Shown piece by piece: positions 24,130 through 34,046 of a DNA stretch of 39,630 nucleotides. This DNA is from JABDPF01 sp036351575. GTDB taxonomy: Bacteria > Pseudomonadota > Gammaproteobacteria > Xanthomonadales > SZUA-36. The stretch lies in contig JAZBPJ010000179.1 of NCBI GenBank assembly GCA_036351575.1, forward strand, positions 1 through 39,630. The letters are read 5' to 3'. A model generated the notes under the pieces. That model saw only the letters and a program-made list of their open reading frames with translations, was not told where the DNA came from and did not search any database. Position numbers and translations under genes: made by a program. Position 1 is the stretch's first letter, and every line of letters starts with the position of its first letter.

Positions 24130-26124
24130 CTACTTAAGCGTGACCCAGATGGCCAGGATGCCGGCCAGGCCGATAATCATCGCGAATGCATAATGGAACA
24201 GGTAGCCGCTTTGCAACACCCGGATGCGGGCGGACAGGCTGTTGACCAGCCGCGCCGAGCCGTTGACCAGCCAGCCGTCGATAACGCCAGCGTCGGCCTT
24301 CTTCCAAAGGCTTTTGCCGATGTTCATGGTCCGACTGATAAACAGTTTTTCGTAGAGTTCGTCCACGTAAAACTTGTTGTACAGCAGCGTGTGAAGACGC
24401 GGGAACCTGTTCTGCAGCCGGTCCGCCATCGCTGGCCGCACCATGTAAACGAAGGTCGCCAGCACGAAACCGGCGATCATCAGCCAGAACGGCGCGGTCT
24501 GCAGCGCGTGCGTTGCCATCGCTGCCGGGCCGTGGAAGTGATGACCCACCGCCGCCACACTGTCGTTGGCGGGCAGGATCGTGATGGAATCCGCCAGCCA
24601 GCCTTCAAACAGCACCGGCCCGATCGTCATGTAGCCGATAACGACCGAAGGGATGGCCAGCAGCAGCAGCGGCACGGTCACCACCAGCGGGGATTCCTTC
24701 GGCGCGTGCTGCAGCACACCGTCGGGTGGATGGTGCCCTGCCCCCGGATCAACGGTGTAGCGCGGCTTTCCGTGGAACGTCAGGTACAGCAGGCGGAAAC
24801 TGTAGAACGAGGTCACGACCACGCCGAGCAGCACCGCCCAGTACGCCACGCCGGAACCCCAGCGCGTCGATGCGTGCACCGCTTCGATGATCGCATCCTT
24901 TGAATAGAAACCCGCAAAGAACGGAAAACCGATCAGGGCCAGCGTGCCGATCCAGGCCGTCAGCCAGGTGACCGGCATCTGCTTGCGCAGACCGCCCATG
25001 AAGCGCATGTCCTGCTGATGGTGCAGCGCGATGATCACGGAGCCCGCACCCAGGAACAGCAACGCCTTGAAGAAGGCGTGGGTGCCCAGGTGGAAAATGG
25101 CCGCCGAATAAGCCGATACGCCCAGCGCGACGGTCATGTAACCCAGCTGCGACAAGGTCGAGTAGGCGATGACGCGCTTGATGTCGTTTTGTACGATACC
25201 GACGAGGCCCATGAAAAAGGCCGTCACGGCGCCGATCAGCATGACGAAGCTCAGCGCGGCGTCGCTGAGTTCGAACAACGGCGACATGCGGGAAACCATG
25301 AAGATACCCGCCGTGACCATGGTGGCCGCGTGGATCAGGGCGGAGATCGGCGTCGGGCCCTCCATCGAATCGGGCAGCCAGACGTGCAGAGGGGCCTGCG
25401 CCGACTTGCCCATGGCGCCGATGAACAGGCATATGCAGATCACCGTGATCCACTGCCACTCGACGCCCGGGAACAGGCTGACGGTCTCCCCGCCCAACTG
25501 GGGCGCGGCCGCGAACACTGTCGCGTAATCGAGACTGCCGAAGCAATAGAGCACGCCGGCGATGCCGAGCAGGAAACCGAAATCGCCGACCCGGTTGACC
25601 AGGAACGCCTTCAGCCCCGCGTACGAAGCCGATTCGCGATCGAACCAGAACCCGATCAGCAGGTAGGACGCCAGTCCCACGGCCTCCCAGCCGAAAAACA
25701 GCTGGAGGAAGTTGTTCGACATGACCAGCATCAGCATCGAGAAGGTGAAAAACGCGATGTAGCTGAAGAAACGCTGGTAACCCGGGTCGTCGGCCATGTA
25801 GCCGATGGTGTAGATGTGCACCATGAAGGATACGAAGGAAACCACCACCATCATCAGCGTGGTCAGGTGGTCGATCAGGAATCCGACTTCGAAGGTGATG
25901 CCGTCAGCGATCATCCAGGTGTAGACGCTGATGTTCTGGGTTCCGAGCCCTTCGTAAATCTGCAGGTACAGCACGTAGACCGACAGGAAGAAAGAAACCG
26001 CAACGCCCAGTATGGTGACCCAGTGGGAGCCGGCCCTGCCGACCTGGTTCCTGAGGAGACCCGCGATGGCGGCCGCGACCAGCGGCAGCAGGGGAATGAG
26101 TACGAGTATGGTTTTCAGAGACAT
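24130..26124 (-). CDS. nuoL: NADH-quinone oxidoreductase subunit L
   Basis: The 664-residue membrane subunit is the distal pump of complex I. It shows FFGWEAVGLASYLLIGFW, AQAPLHVWLPDSMEGPTPIS and KRVIAYSTLSQLGYMTVALG, and its long C-terminal region fits the lateral helix that runs along the membrane arm. The length (E. coli 613) is slightly above average because of an insertion near residues 500-560. It begins 7 bases after nuoK. Confidence 0.98.
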   Translation of the reverse strand: MSLKTILVLIPLLPLVAAAIAGLLRNQVGRAGSHWVTILGVAVSFFLSVYVLYLQIYEGLGTQNISVYTWMIADGITFEVGFLIDHLTTLMMVVVSFVSFMVHIYTIGYMADDPGYQRFFSYIAFFTFSMLMLVMSNNFLQLFFGWEAVGLASYLLIGFWFDRESASYAGLKAFLVNRVGDFGFLLGIAGVLYCFGSLDYATVFAAAPQLGGETVSLFPGVEWQWITVICICLFIGAMGKSAQAPLHVWLPDSMEGPTPISALIHAATMVTAGIFMVSRMSPLFELSDAALSFVMLIGAVTAFFMGLVGIVQNDIKRVIAYSTLSQLGYMTVALGVSAYSAAIFHLGTHAFFKALLFLGAGSVIIALHHQQDMRFMGGLRKQMPVTWLTAWIGTLALIGFPFFAGFYSKDAIIEAVHASTRWGSGVAYWAVLLGVVVTSFYSFRLLYLTFHGKPRYTVDPGAGHHPPDGVLQHAPKESPLVVTVPLLLLAIPSVVIGYMTIGPVLFEGWLADSITILPANDSVAAVGHHFHGPAAMATHALQTAPFWLMIAGFVLATFVYMVRPAMADRLQNRFPRLHTLLYNKFYVDELYEKLFISRTMNIGKSLWKKADAGVIDGWLVNGSARLVNSLSARIRVLQSGYLFHYAFAMIIGLAGILAIWVTLK

Positions 26125-26131
26125 GTCAGCG

Positions 26132-26437
26132 TCAGCCCTTCAGGTCGTCCAGTTCGGCCACGTTGATGGTCTGGCGGTTGCGGAACAACACCACCAGGAT
26201 GGCCAGTCCGATCGCAGCTTCGGCGGCGGCGACGGTCAGGATGAAAAAGACGAACACCTGGCCATCGAGGTTGCCGAGAAACCGCGAGAAAGCCACGAAG
26301 TTCATGTTTACCGAGAGCAGCATCAATTCGATGCACATCAGCAGGATGATCACGTTTTTCCGGTTGAGGAAAATACCCGTCACGGCGAGCACGAAAAGCA
26401 GGGCCCCGAGGGTCAGGAAGTGTGCGAGTGTCAGCAT
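26132..26437 (-). CDS. nuoK: NADH-quinone oxidoreductase subunit K
   Basis: The 101-residue protein has three transmembrane helices, with conserved glutamates in IELMLLSVN and in AAAEAAIGLAI that take part in proton transfer. Size is the family norm. It begins 5 bases after the nuoJ stop. Confidence 0.98.
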   Translation of the reverse strand: MLTLAHFLTLGALLFVLAVTGIFLNRKNVIILLMCIELMLLSVNMNFVAFSRFLGNLDGQVFVFFILTVAAAEAAIGLAILVVLFRNRQTINVAELDDLKG

Positions 26438-26442
26438 GGCAA

Positions 26443-27057
26443 TCAGCCCTCCTGCCCGGTTTCGGGCTTCATTTTCACCAGGCGCACGCGTTCATCCTTG
26501 CGAACGCGCACCTGCAGGGACGGGTTCTGGCGGTGCGCACCGCTGCGGTGCCTGAGGGTCAGGGCCACCGCCGCGATAATGGCCACCAGCAGGATGACGC
26601 CGGCCACTTCAAAGGCCAGCACATGCTGGGTGTAAAGCCACTCACCCAGGGCCCGGGTGTTGCTGTAGCCGTCCGGGTTCGGTTCCGGGATCGGAAAAGC
26701 GCCCGTATCGAAACGGCCCTTGGCCCAGATCACGATCAGGAATTCCGCCGCCATCAGCACCGCGACGAGAATTCCCGCCGGCAGGTAGCGGGCGAAACCG
26801 GCCCGGAGCGGTTCGAGGTTGATGTCCAGCATCATGACCACGAACAGGAACAGCACCATGACCGCCCCCACGTAAACGAGGATCAGGATGATGGCCAGGA
26901 ATTCCACTTCCAGCAGCATCCAGATCGCGGAGGCGCTGAAGAAGGCCAGCACCAGGAACAGCGCGGCGTAGACCGGGTTGCGCACCGTGATGACGGCCAC
27001 CGCGGCCCCCAGCATGACCAGGGAGAAGGCGTAAAATACTATTTCGTAAATCGGCAT
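26443..27057 (-). CDS. nuoJ: NADH-quinone oxidoreductase subunit J
   Basis: The 204-residue membrane subunit has five predicted helices; the third contains the family stretch FLAIILILVYVGAVMVLFLF. A GGAG site precedes the ATG at 27057. The polar C-terminal tail (about residues 168-204) is rich in Arg, Lys and Glu. Confidence 0.97.
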   Translation of the reverse strand: MPIYEIVFYAFSLVMLGAAVAVITVRNPVYAALFLVLAFFSASAIWMLLEVEFLAIILILVYVGAVMVLFLFVVMMLDINLEPLRAGFARYLPAGILVAVLMAAEFLIVIWAKGRFDTGAFPIPEPNPDGYSNTRALGEWLYTQHVLAFEVAGVILLVAIIAAVALTLRHRSGAHRQNPSLQVRVRKDERVRLVKMKPETGQEG

Positions 27058-27071
27058 TTCGTCTGCTCCAA

Positions 27072-27560
27072 TCAGCGGTAGGCCGCATCCTGCTGGCGGG
27101 CCTCGGCGATACGCTCCTCGAAGCGGTCACCCAGCGCCAGCAACTGCTGCTTGTCAACGACGCTCTCTGCGCGCGTTTCCATGTGAAATTCGTGAATATC
27201 GGTCAGCACGATGGAGTCAACCGGGCAGGATTCTTCGCAGAACCCGCAGTAAATGCACTTGAACAGGTCGACGTCATAACGCGTGGTGCGGCGGGAGCCG
27301 TCTTCGCGCTGGGTCGAATCGATCGTGATGGCCAGGGCCGGGCAGACCGCCTCGCAGAGTTTGCAGGCGATGCAGCGTTCTTCGCCGTTCGGATAGCGCC
27401 GAAGCGCGTGAAGACCGCGGAACCGGGGTGATTTCGGCGTTTTTTCCTCGGGGTAGTTCAGGGTGAACTTCGGCTTGAAGAAATAGCGCAGCGTCACGGA
27501 CAGGCCCTGCCAGAGTTCGATCAGCAGCAGGCTCTTGAAATAACGGCTAACGGCGTTCAT
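27072..27560 (-). CDS. nuoI: NADH-quinone oxidoreductase subunit I
   Basis: The 162-residue ferredoxin-like subunit carries two [4Fe-4S] clusters: CIACKLCEAVCP and CIYCGFCEESCP. It passes electrons from NuoG toward NuoB at the membrane junction. Begins 2 bases after nuoH. Confidence 0.98.
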   Translation of the reverse strand: MNAVSRYFKSLLLIELWQGLSVTLRYFFKPKFTLNYPEEKTPKSPRFRGLHALRRYPNGEERCIACKLCEAVCPALAITIDSTQREDGSRRTTRYDVDLFKCIYCGFCEESCPVDSIVLTDIHEFHMETRAESVVDKQQLLALGDRFEERIAEARQQDAAYR

Positions 27561-27562
27561 CG

Positions 27563-28600
27563 TCAGGCGCCCCCCTCTACCAGTCCGAATACCTTGATCA
27601 CGGCGGCGACCATGACCCAGAAAATCGTGATCGGCACAAAAACCTTCCAGCCAAGCCGCATGATCTGGTCATAGCGGTAGCGCGGGAACGTCGCCCGCCA
27701 CCACAGGAAGCCGTACATGAACAGCACCGTCTTGGCCAGGAACCAGAAAATGCTGCCCTGCCCCAGGAAGGTGTCGCCCAGCAGCGGCATGCCCTCGAAA
27801 GGCGACAGCCAGCCGCCGCAGAACATCAGGGCGGTCAGGGCCGAGATCAGGATCATGTTGGCGTATTCAGCCAGGAAAAAGATCGCGAAACCCGAACCGG
27901 CGTACTCGACATGGAAACCGGCGACGATCTCCGATTCGCCCTCGGCCACGTCGAACGGCGCGCGGTTGGTTTCGGCCACCCCGGAGATGACGTAAATCGC
28001 AAACAGGGGCAGCAGCGGCAGCCAGAACCAGTCCAGCAGACCGCCCTGCTGGGCCAGCACGATTTCCCTCAGGTTCAGTGAGCCGGCGAGGATCAGGACG
28101 CCGATCAGCGCGAAACCCATGGCGATCTCGTAGGACACCATCTGCGCGGTCGAGCGCAGGGCGCCAAGGAAGGCGTACTTGGAGTTCGAAGCCCAGCCGG
28201 CGATGATCAGCCCGTAGACGCCCAGTGACGACATCGCCAGTATGTAGATCAGGCCCGCGTCCACGTCGGCCACGACGGCCCAGTCATCGAACGGCACCAC
28301 CGCCCAGGCGGCGAATGCGGGACCCAGTGAGAGCACCGGCGCCAGCACGAACAGGAACTTGTTCGCGTTCTGCGGAACGATGATTTCCTTCAGCAGCAGC
28401 TTGGTCACGTCGGCAAACGGCTGGAGCAGACCCAGCGGGCCAATGCGGTTGGGGCCGCGCCGGATCTGCATGTAACCGATCACCTTGCGCTCGGCGTAGG
28501 TGTAGTAAGCGACAGCCAGGATCAGCGGAACGACGATCGCCAGGATCTTGGCCAGCAGGATGGCCATGAAGATCAACTGGTCCAGAAACGTTTCAGGCAT
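27563..28600 (-). CDS. nuoH: NADH-quinone oxidoreductase subunit H
   Basis: The 345-residue membrane subunit forms much of the quinone site and links both arms of complex I. Family stretches include ERKVIGYMQIRRGPNRIGP and AETNRAPFDVAEGESEIVAG, the latter holding conserved acidic residues. The ATG at 28600 shares one base with the nuoG stop (TAATG). Confidence 0.98.
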   Translation of the reverse strand: MPETFLDQLIFMAILLAKILAIVVPLILAVAYYTYAERKVIGYMQIRRGPNRIGPLGLLQPFADVTKLLLKEIIVPQNANKFLFVLAPVLSLGPAFAAWAVVPFDDWAVVADVDAGLIYILAMSSLGVYGLIIAGWASNSKYAFLGALRSTAQMVSYEIAMGFALIGVLILAGSLNLREIVLAQQGGLLDWFWLPLLPLFAIYVISGVAETNRAPFDVAEGESEIVAGFHVEYAGSGFAIFFLAEYANMILISALTALMFCGGWLSPFEGMPLLGDTFLGQGSIFWFLAKTVLFMYGFLWWRATFPRYRYDQIMRLGWKVFVPITIFWVMVAAVIKVFGLVEGGA

Positions 28601-30993
28601 TACGCCACCTCCACGGTTATGGGCGCAAAAGCGTTACCGAGCTTGCGCGTGTCGCAGGTCGCACTTCGCAGCCACGCGCCGCCCGCGGGCACCCGGTCGC
28701 TGATTCTGACCTTGAATTCCCCGGCCATGCCGCCTTGCGAGACGCTGGCTGTGGCGCCGTCTGCCAGGCCGAGCCGCTCGGCGTCCGCCGCGTTCAGACC
28801 AATGAAATCGACGTCGGCCCATTGCGTTTTCTGCAGCGGTTCAGCCCGGCGGCAAAGGACGTCTACCGCGTAGGGCGGCACCTCGCCGATTCGGTGCAAA
28901 CCGTCACCGCCGTAGTTTTCCGGAAGAGCCACCTCGGTCGCGTCCAGGGGATCGCCGGACGCGGCACGCTGCAGGTCCTGCTGGACGTCGGCCAGGCTCA
29001 CCTGGCCAAAGCCCTCGAGGCCCAGCGTGCCGCCCAGCTTGCGCAGTATTTTCCAGCCGGCCCGTGACTGGCCGGGTGCTTTCGCGGCGGCGCTGAACGC
29101 CAGCGTATCGCCGTCGAAATTCACCATGCTGCCCTCGGACTCGGGCTGCGCCGCGAGCGGCAGGATGACATCGCCCATTTCGTACAGTCCGCTGGCCGCA
29201 TGCGATGCTGCGACCACGACTTTGCCCGCGCTGCGCAGGCTCTTCACCGATTCGGCGGGATTGGCCACGTCAAAACCGGGCTCGATTCCCCAGAGCAGGT
29301 AGGCCTTCAGCGGGGACCCCAGCATCTGCGGCACGTTCATGCCTTCGACGCCGTTGGACCCCCCGGGGCCGCGATGCGGCACCGCGCCGGCCAGCCACGC
29401 GCCCTTCGAGTTGGCGCCGAGTGTCAGTTCGTTGCGCGCACACGCCGTGGCGGTGGCAATGTAGCGTGCAAGGGCCCGCAGCCAGGCGCCATCGCCGTGC
29501 TGCTGCACGGCCTGCCCGACCAGGACCAGTCCGTTTTTGGCGTCGGCGAGTCGAGCCGCCAATGCTTCGTGACGTTCCGTGACCGCGGCGGCGTCCAGGG
29601 CTTTGCGAAGCGAACCGGGCGCGGCGTTGCCGGTGCGTGTTTCGACCGCTTTGGCCAGGGCGGCCAGTTCGGCCACCTGGTTCTGCGGCGCCGTGATCGA
29701 GTCCAGGCCGGTTTTGAAATGGAATTTCCAGTCGACCGGGTTGTAAGCCGAGATCCCGGCGCCCTTGCGCCAGGCCTGGCGCAGGCGGTGACCGATGATC
29801 GGGGCCTCCAGTCGCGGGTTGCAGCCAACCAGCAGCACCGCGTCGGCCGCATCGATTTTCGCGACCTTCATCTCGAAGACAGGGGCCGACGGCTGGGCTG
29901 AATCGTCGCTGAAATCCGCCTGCCGCAGGCGGTGGTCGATGTTGTGTCCGCCCAGGCCGCGGATCAGCGACTGGGCCAGGAAATATTCTTCATTGGTCGC
30001 GGACGGCGACATCAGCATGCCGGTTTCGGGACCCGAATCCTTCAGAATCTCCGCCACCGCGTCGATAGCCTCGTCCCAGGCCACTGTTTTCCATTCACCG
30101 TCAACCTTGATCATGGGTTCGAGCACACGGTCGTCGGTGTACAGGCCCTGCTGGCTGTAACGGTCCCGGTCGGGCAACCAGTTCTCGTTGAGCGACTCGC
30201 AATCGCGGGGGACCGAGCGCATGACCTGGCCGCGGCGCACGTGGTGGTACAGGTGTGAACCGACGCCGTCGTGCATCGCAATGGAGGGCCGGGCCATCAT
30301 TTCCCAGGCCCGCGCCGCGAAACGGAAGGGCTTGTTGGTCAGCGCGCCGACCGGGCACAGGTCGATGATGTTGCCGGACATTTCCGAGTCGATGCTGTTC
30401 TCGACGCAGGTGCCGATTTCGAGGCGGTCGCCGCGGCCCGCGCCGCCCATTTCCTGGGTTCCGGCAATTTCGTCGAGAAAACGCACGCAGCGCGTGCAAT
30501 GAATGCAGCGCGTCATCTCGGTCTGCACCAACGGCCCGACGTCCTTGTCTTTCACCACGCGCTTGCGCTCGGTGAAGCGGGACACGGAACGTCCATAACC
30601 CATGGCCTGGTCCTGCAGTTCGCACTCCCCGCCCTGGTCGCATATCGGGCAGTCCAGCGGGTGGTTGATCAGGAGGAATTCCATCACGCCGTGCTGGGCA
30701 TCCATCGCCCGGCGCGAGCCCGTGTAGATTTTCATGCCTTCCATCACCGGCGTGGCGCATGCCGGCACCGGCTTGGGCATCTTTTCGACATCCACCAGGC
30801 ACATGCGGCAATTGGCCGCGATGCTGAGCTTGGGGTGGTAACAGAAACGCGGTATCTCGATGCCGGCCTTGTCCGTGGCCTCGATGATCATCGAGCCCTT
30901 GGGCGCCTGCAGCGCGATGCCGTCAACCTCGATATTGACCATGTCCACGGGCTTGGTGTCGGCTTTTTCCATATCTTTGACGTCGGCGCTCAT
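28600..30993 (-). CDS. nuoG: NADH-quinone oxidoreductase subunit G
   Basis: The 797-residue peripheral subunit holds several Fe-S clusters: a [2Fe-2S] site with ANCRMC, a His-Cys site in HPLDCPICDQGGEC, and a ferredoxin-like CIHCTRC pair region, followed by a molybdopterin-oxidoreductase-like domain without its cofactor role. It receives electrons from NuoE/NuoF. The ATG at 30993 overlaps the nuoF stop by 4 bases (ATGA). An in-frame Met at residue 8 is an alternative start. Confidence 0.97.
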   Translation of the reverse strand: MSADVKDMEKADTKPVDMVNIEVDGIALQAPKGSMIIEATDKAGIEIPRFCYHPKLSIAANCRMCLVDVEKMPKPVPACATPVMEGMKIYTGSRRAMDAQHGVMEFLLINHPLDCPICDQGGECELQDQAMGYGRSVSRFTERKRVVKDKDVGPLVQTEMTRCIHCTRCVRFLDEIAGTQEMGGAGRGDRLEIGTCVENSIDSEMSGNIIDLCPVGALTNKPFRFAARAWEMMARPSIAMHDGVGSHLYHHVRRGQVMRSVPRDCESLNENWLPDRDRYSQQGLYTDDRVLEPMIKVDGEWKTVAWDEAIDAVAEILKDSGPETGMLMSPSATNEEYFLAQSLIRGLGGHNIDHRLRQADFSDDSAQPSAPVFEMKVAKIDAADAVLLVGCNPRLEAPIIGHRLRQAWRKGAGISAYNPVDWKFHFKTGLDSITAPQNQVAELAALAKAVETRTGNAAPGSLRKALDAAAVTERHEALAARLADAKNGLVLVGQAVQQHGDGAWLRALARYIATATACARNELTLGANSKGAWLAGAVPHRGPGGSNGVEGMNVPQMLGSPLKAYLLWGIEPGFDVANPAESVKSLRSAGKVVVAASHAASGLYEMGDVILPLAAQPESEGSMVNFDGDTLAFSAAAKAPGQSRAGWKILRKLGGTLGLEGFGQVSLADVQQDLQRAASGDPLDATEVALPENYGGDGLHRIGEVPPYAVDVLCRRAEPLQKTQWADVDFIGLNAADAERLGLADGATASVSQGGMAGEFKVRISDRVPAGGAWLRSATCDTRKLGNAFAPITVEVA

Positions 30994-32285
30994 GCGGCCT
31001 GCCCCCGCTGTTCATCGACCATCGAGCGGCCGTGTTTCACGTAGTAGTCGAATTCATCCCAGTAATGGCGCAGGAAACCCTGCACCGGCCAGGCGGCGGC
31101 TTCGCCGAAGGCGCAAATCGTGTGGCCTTCGATCTGCCCGGCGGCGGAACGCAGCAGTTCGAGGTCACCCTCGCGGCCTTCACCGGCCACGATGCGCTTC
31201 AGCATGCGGTGCATCCACCCCGTGCCTTCGCGGCAGGGTGTGCATTGCCCGCAGGATTCCATGTGGTAGAACTGCGCGATGCGCTCGCAGGCCTTTACCA
31301 TGCAGGTGCTGTCATCCATCACGATGACCGCGCCCGAGCCCAGGCCGGAACCGGCCTTGCTCAGCGAGTCGAAGTCCATGGTGCAGTCCATGATGATGTC
31401 CGCGGGCAGCACCGGCATGGAAGAACCGCCCGGAATAACGCCTTTCAATTGCCGGCCTTCACGCACACCGCCGGCTTTTTCCAGCAGCTCCGCGAAGGGC
31501 GTACCCAGCGGCATCTCGTAATTCCCGGGCCGCTTGACGTGACCGGAAACCGAGAAGCACTTCGGCCCGCCGTTGTTGGGCTTGCCGATCCTGAGAAACC
31601 ACTTCGCGCCGTTGCGCATGATCGCCGGCACCGAGGCCAGAGTCTCGGTGTTGTTGATCGTGCTGGGCGCGCCGTACAGGCCGTAATTGGCCGGGAACGG
31701 CGGCTTGAAGCGCGGCTGGCCTTTTTTGCCTTCCAGCGACTCCATCAGGGCCGTCTCCTCGCCGCAGATGTAGGCGCCCGCGCCGAGCGCGGTGTAGATG
31801 TCCATGTCGATGCCTGAGCCTTGAATGTCCTTGCCCAGCAGGCCGGCCTCGTAGGCTTCCCTGAGCGCCGCTTCGAAGCGCTCGAACGGTTCGTGGTGAA
31901 ACTCGCCGCGCAGGTAGTTGTAGCCAACCGTGGCGCCCATCGCGTAACCGGCGATCGCCATGCCCTCGATGACCGCGTGCGGGTTGAAGCGCAGGATGTC
32001 GCGATCGTGGCAGGTGCCGGGCTCGGACTCGTCCGAATTGCACAGGATGTATTTCTGCATCGGCGCAGAGCGGGGCATGAAACTCCACTTGAGGCCGGTC
32101 GGGAAACCGGCGCCGCCGCGGCCGCGCAGGGCGGATTCCTTGACCGCGTCGATGATGTCTTCCTGGGCGGTTTTTTCCGTGAGAATTTTTTTCCAGGCGG
32201 TGTAGCCATCGACCGCCAGGTAGTTCTCCAGCGTCCAGGGCTCGTCCTTGTCGAGGGTGGTGAATACGACGTTGTGCTCAGCCAT
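30990..32285 (-). CDS. nuoF: NADH-quinone oxidoreductase subunit F
   Basis: The 431-residue subunit binds NADH and FMN and one [4Fe-4S] cluster. The glycine-rich GRGGAGFPTGLKWSFMP loop binds nucleotide, ICNSDESEPGT-like residues (ILCNSDESEPGTCHDR) flank FMN, and ESCGQCTPCREG supplies cluster cysteines. The ATG at 32285 has CTGGAG upstream; the longer frame overlaps nuoE and is rejected. Confidence 0.98.
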   Translation of the reverse strand: MAEHNVVFTTLDKDEPWTLENYLAVDGYTAWKKILTEKTAQEDIIDAVKESALRGRGGAGFPTGLKWSFMPRSAPMQKYILCNSDESEPGTCHDRDILRFNPHAVIEGMAIAGYAMGATVGYNYLRGEFHHEPFERFEAALREAYEAGLLGKDIQGSGIDMDIYTALGAGAYICGEETALMESLEGKKGQPRFKPPFPANYGLYGAPSTINNTETLASVPAIMRNGAKWFLRIGKPNNGGPKCFSVSGHVKRPGNYEMPLGTPFAELLEKAGGVREGRQLKGVIPGGSSMPVLPADIIMDCTMDFDSLSKAGSGLGSGAVIVMDDSTCMVKACERIAQFYHMESCGQCTPCREGTGWMHRMLKRIVAGEGREGDLELLRSAAGQIEGHTICAFGEAAAWPVQGFLRHYWDEFDYYVKHGRSMVDEQRGQAA

Positions 32286-32289
32286 GCGC

Positions 32290-32793
32290 TTACTCCAGAC
32301 CGTCCAGCAACGCGTCGAGCGCGTCGATGTCCAGGTTTTCCTTGTAGTGGCCGTCGACCACCGCCATCGGCGCACCGCAGCAGCCGGCCAGGCATTCTTC
32401 TTCGCGGACCAGGGTGATGCGGCCGTCTTCCGTCGTTTCGCCCAGTTTCACGCCCAGCTTCTTCTCGGCGTGCGCCACCAGACCATCTGCGCCGTTCAGC
32501 CAGCAGGAGATATTGGTGCAGATGTTCACCTTGTGCCGGCCCACGGGCTCGGTAAAGAACATCGAGTAAAAAGAAACCACCTCGTGCGCCCACACCGTCG
32601 GCAGTTCAAGGTAGTCCGCCACCGCCTCGGTGAGTTCCTGGGTGATCCAGCCGCCGTTCTGCTCCTGCGCGGCGAGCAGCGCCTGGATCAGCGCGGAACG
32701 CTTCTTGTCTTGCGGAAACTTTGCAACCCAGTGGTCGATCGTTTTGCGGGTTTCTTCACTCAGCATCTCGACACCGTTTTTCTGTTCGTTCAT
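32290..32793 (-). CDS. nuoE: NADH-quinone oxidoreductase subunit E
   Basis: The 167-residue thioredoxin-fold subunit binds a [2Fe-2S] cluster through cysteines in CTNISCW and ECLAGCCGAP. The ATG at 32793 shares one base with the nuoD stop; the open frame extends much further upstream, but that part overlaps nuoD in another frame. Confidence 0.98.
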   Translation of the reverse strand: MNEQKNGVEMLSEETRKTIDHWVAKFPQDKKRSALIQALLAAQEQNGGWITQELTEAVADYLELPTVWAHEVVSFYSMFFTEPVGRHKVNICTNISCWLNGADGLVAHAEKKLGVKLGETTEDGRITLVREEECLAGCCGAPMAVVDGHYKENLDIDALDALLDGLE

Positions 32794-34046
32794 CAGCGGT
32801 CCACCTCGCCGAACACCAGGTCGAACGTGGAGATGATGGCGACCGCGTCGGCCAGCATGTGGCCGGACACCACTTCGTTCATGCTGGACAGGTGAGCGAA
32901 GCCCGGCGCCCTGAAATGGGCCCGGTACGGCTTGTTCGCCCCGTCGGAGACGAGGTAGCAGCCGAACTCGCCCTTGGGCGCCTCGACCGCGGCATAGGTC
33001 TCGCCGGCCGGCACGCAGTAGCCCTCGGTGAACAGCTTGAAGTGATGGATCAGGGCTTCCATGTCGTCTTTCATTTCTTCGCGCGTCGGCGGAACGATCT
33101 TGAAGTTCTTCAGCATGACCGGCCCGGGATTCTGCCGCAGCCATTCCACGCACTGCAGGATAATGCGGGCCGACTGGCGCAGTTCCTCGACGCGGCACAG
33201 GTAGCGGTCGTAACAATCACCGCTGGTGCCGACGGGAATATCGAAATCCATCTCGGCGTACCTGGCGTAGGGCTGTTTCTTGCGCAGGTCCCACTCAATG
33301 CCCGAGCCCCGCAGCATCACGCCCGAGTAACCCAACTGCAGCGCTTTTTCCGGGGAGACGACACCGATGCCGACCGTGCGCTGCTTCCAGATGCGATTCT
33401 CGGTGAGCAGCGTTTCATATTCGTCGATGCGGTCCGGGACGTCCCTGGCGAAGGCCTCGATGAAGTCCAGCAGGCTGCCCTCGCGCCACTCGTTGCGGCG
33501 CTTGAGGTCCTTGCCCTTGGTCCAGCGCGTTTCCTCGTGCTTCGGCATCACCTCGGGCAGGTCGCGGTACACGCCGCCCGGCCGGTAGTAAGTCGCGTGC
33601 ATGCGGGCTCCGGACACTGCCTCGTACATATCCATGACCATTTCGCGTTCGCGGAAGCAGTAGAGGAACACGGTCATCGCACCGAGATCGATGCCGCAGG
33701 CCGCGATCCACAGGAGGTGGTTCGAAAAACGAGTCAACTCATCGAACATCGTTCGAATGTACTGCGCGCGCTCGGGCGGTTCGATGCCGAGCAGTTGCTC
33801 GATCGCGCGGACGTAAGCGTGCTCGTTGCACATCATCGACATGTAGTCGAGCCGGTCGAGATAGCCGATGTTGTGATTGAACGGTTTGCTCTCCGCCAAT
33901 TTCTCAGTGGCGCGGTGCAGCAGGCCGACATGCGGGTCGGCGCGCACCACGGTCTCGCCGTCCATTTCCAGGACCAGCCGCAGCACACCGTGCGCAGCGG
34001 GATGCTGCGGACCGAAATTCATCGTGTAGTTCTTGATTTCAGCCAT
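32793..34046 (-). CDS. nuoD: NADH-quinone oxidoreductase subunit D
   Basis: The 417-residue subunit, related to the large subunit of NiFe hydrogenases, lines the quinone pocket with NuoB. Starts with NFGPQHPAAHGVLRLVLEMDGE, which carries the conserved histidines of the quinone site, and ends with FDLVFGEVDR, the family C-terminus. It overlaps nuoC by 8 bases. NuoC and NuoD are separate here, unlike the fused form of E. coli. Confidence 0.98.
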   Translation of the reverse strand: MAEIKNYTMNFGPQHPAAHGVLRLVLEMDGETVVRADPHVGLLHRATEKLAESKPFNHNIGYLDRLDYMSMMCNEHAYVRAIEQLLGIEPPERAQYIRTMFDELTRFSNHLLWIAACGIDLGAMTVFLYCFREREMVMDMYEAVSGARMHATYYRPGGVYRDLPEVMPKHEETRWTKGKDLKRRNEWREGSLLDFIEAFARDVPDRIDEYETLLTENRIWKQRTVGIGVVSPEKALQLGYSGVMLRGSGIEWDLRKKQPYARYAEMDFDIPVGTSGDCYDRYLCRVEELRQSARIILQCVEWLRQNPGPVMLKNFKIVPPTREEMKDDMEALIHHFKLFTEGYCVPAGETYAAVEAPKGEFGCYLVSDGANKPYRAHFRAPGFAHLSSMNEVVSGHMLADAVAIISTFDLVFGEVDR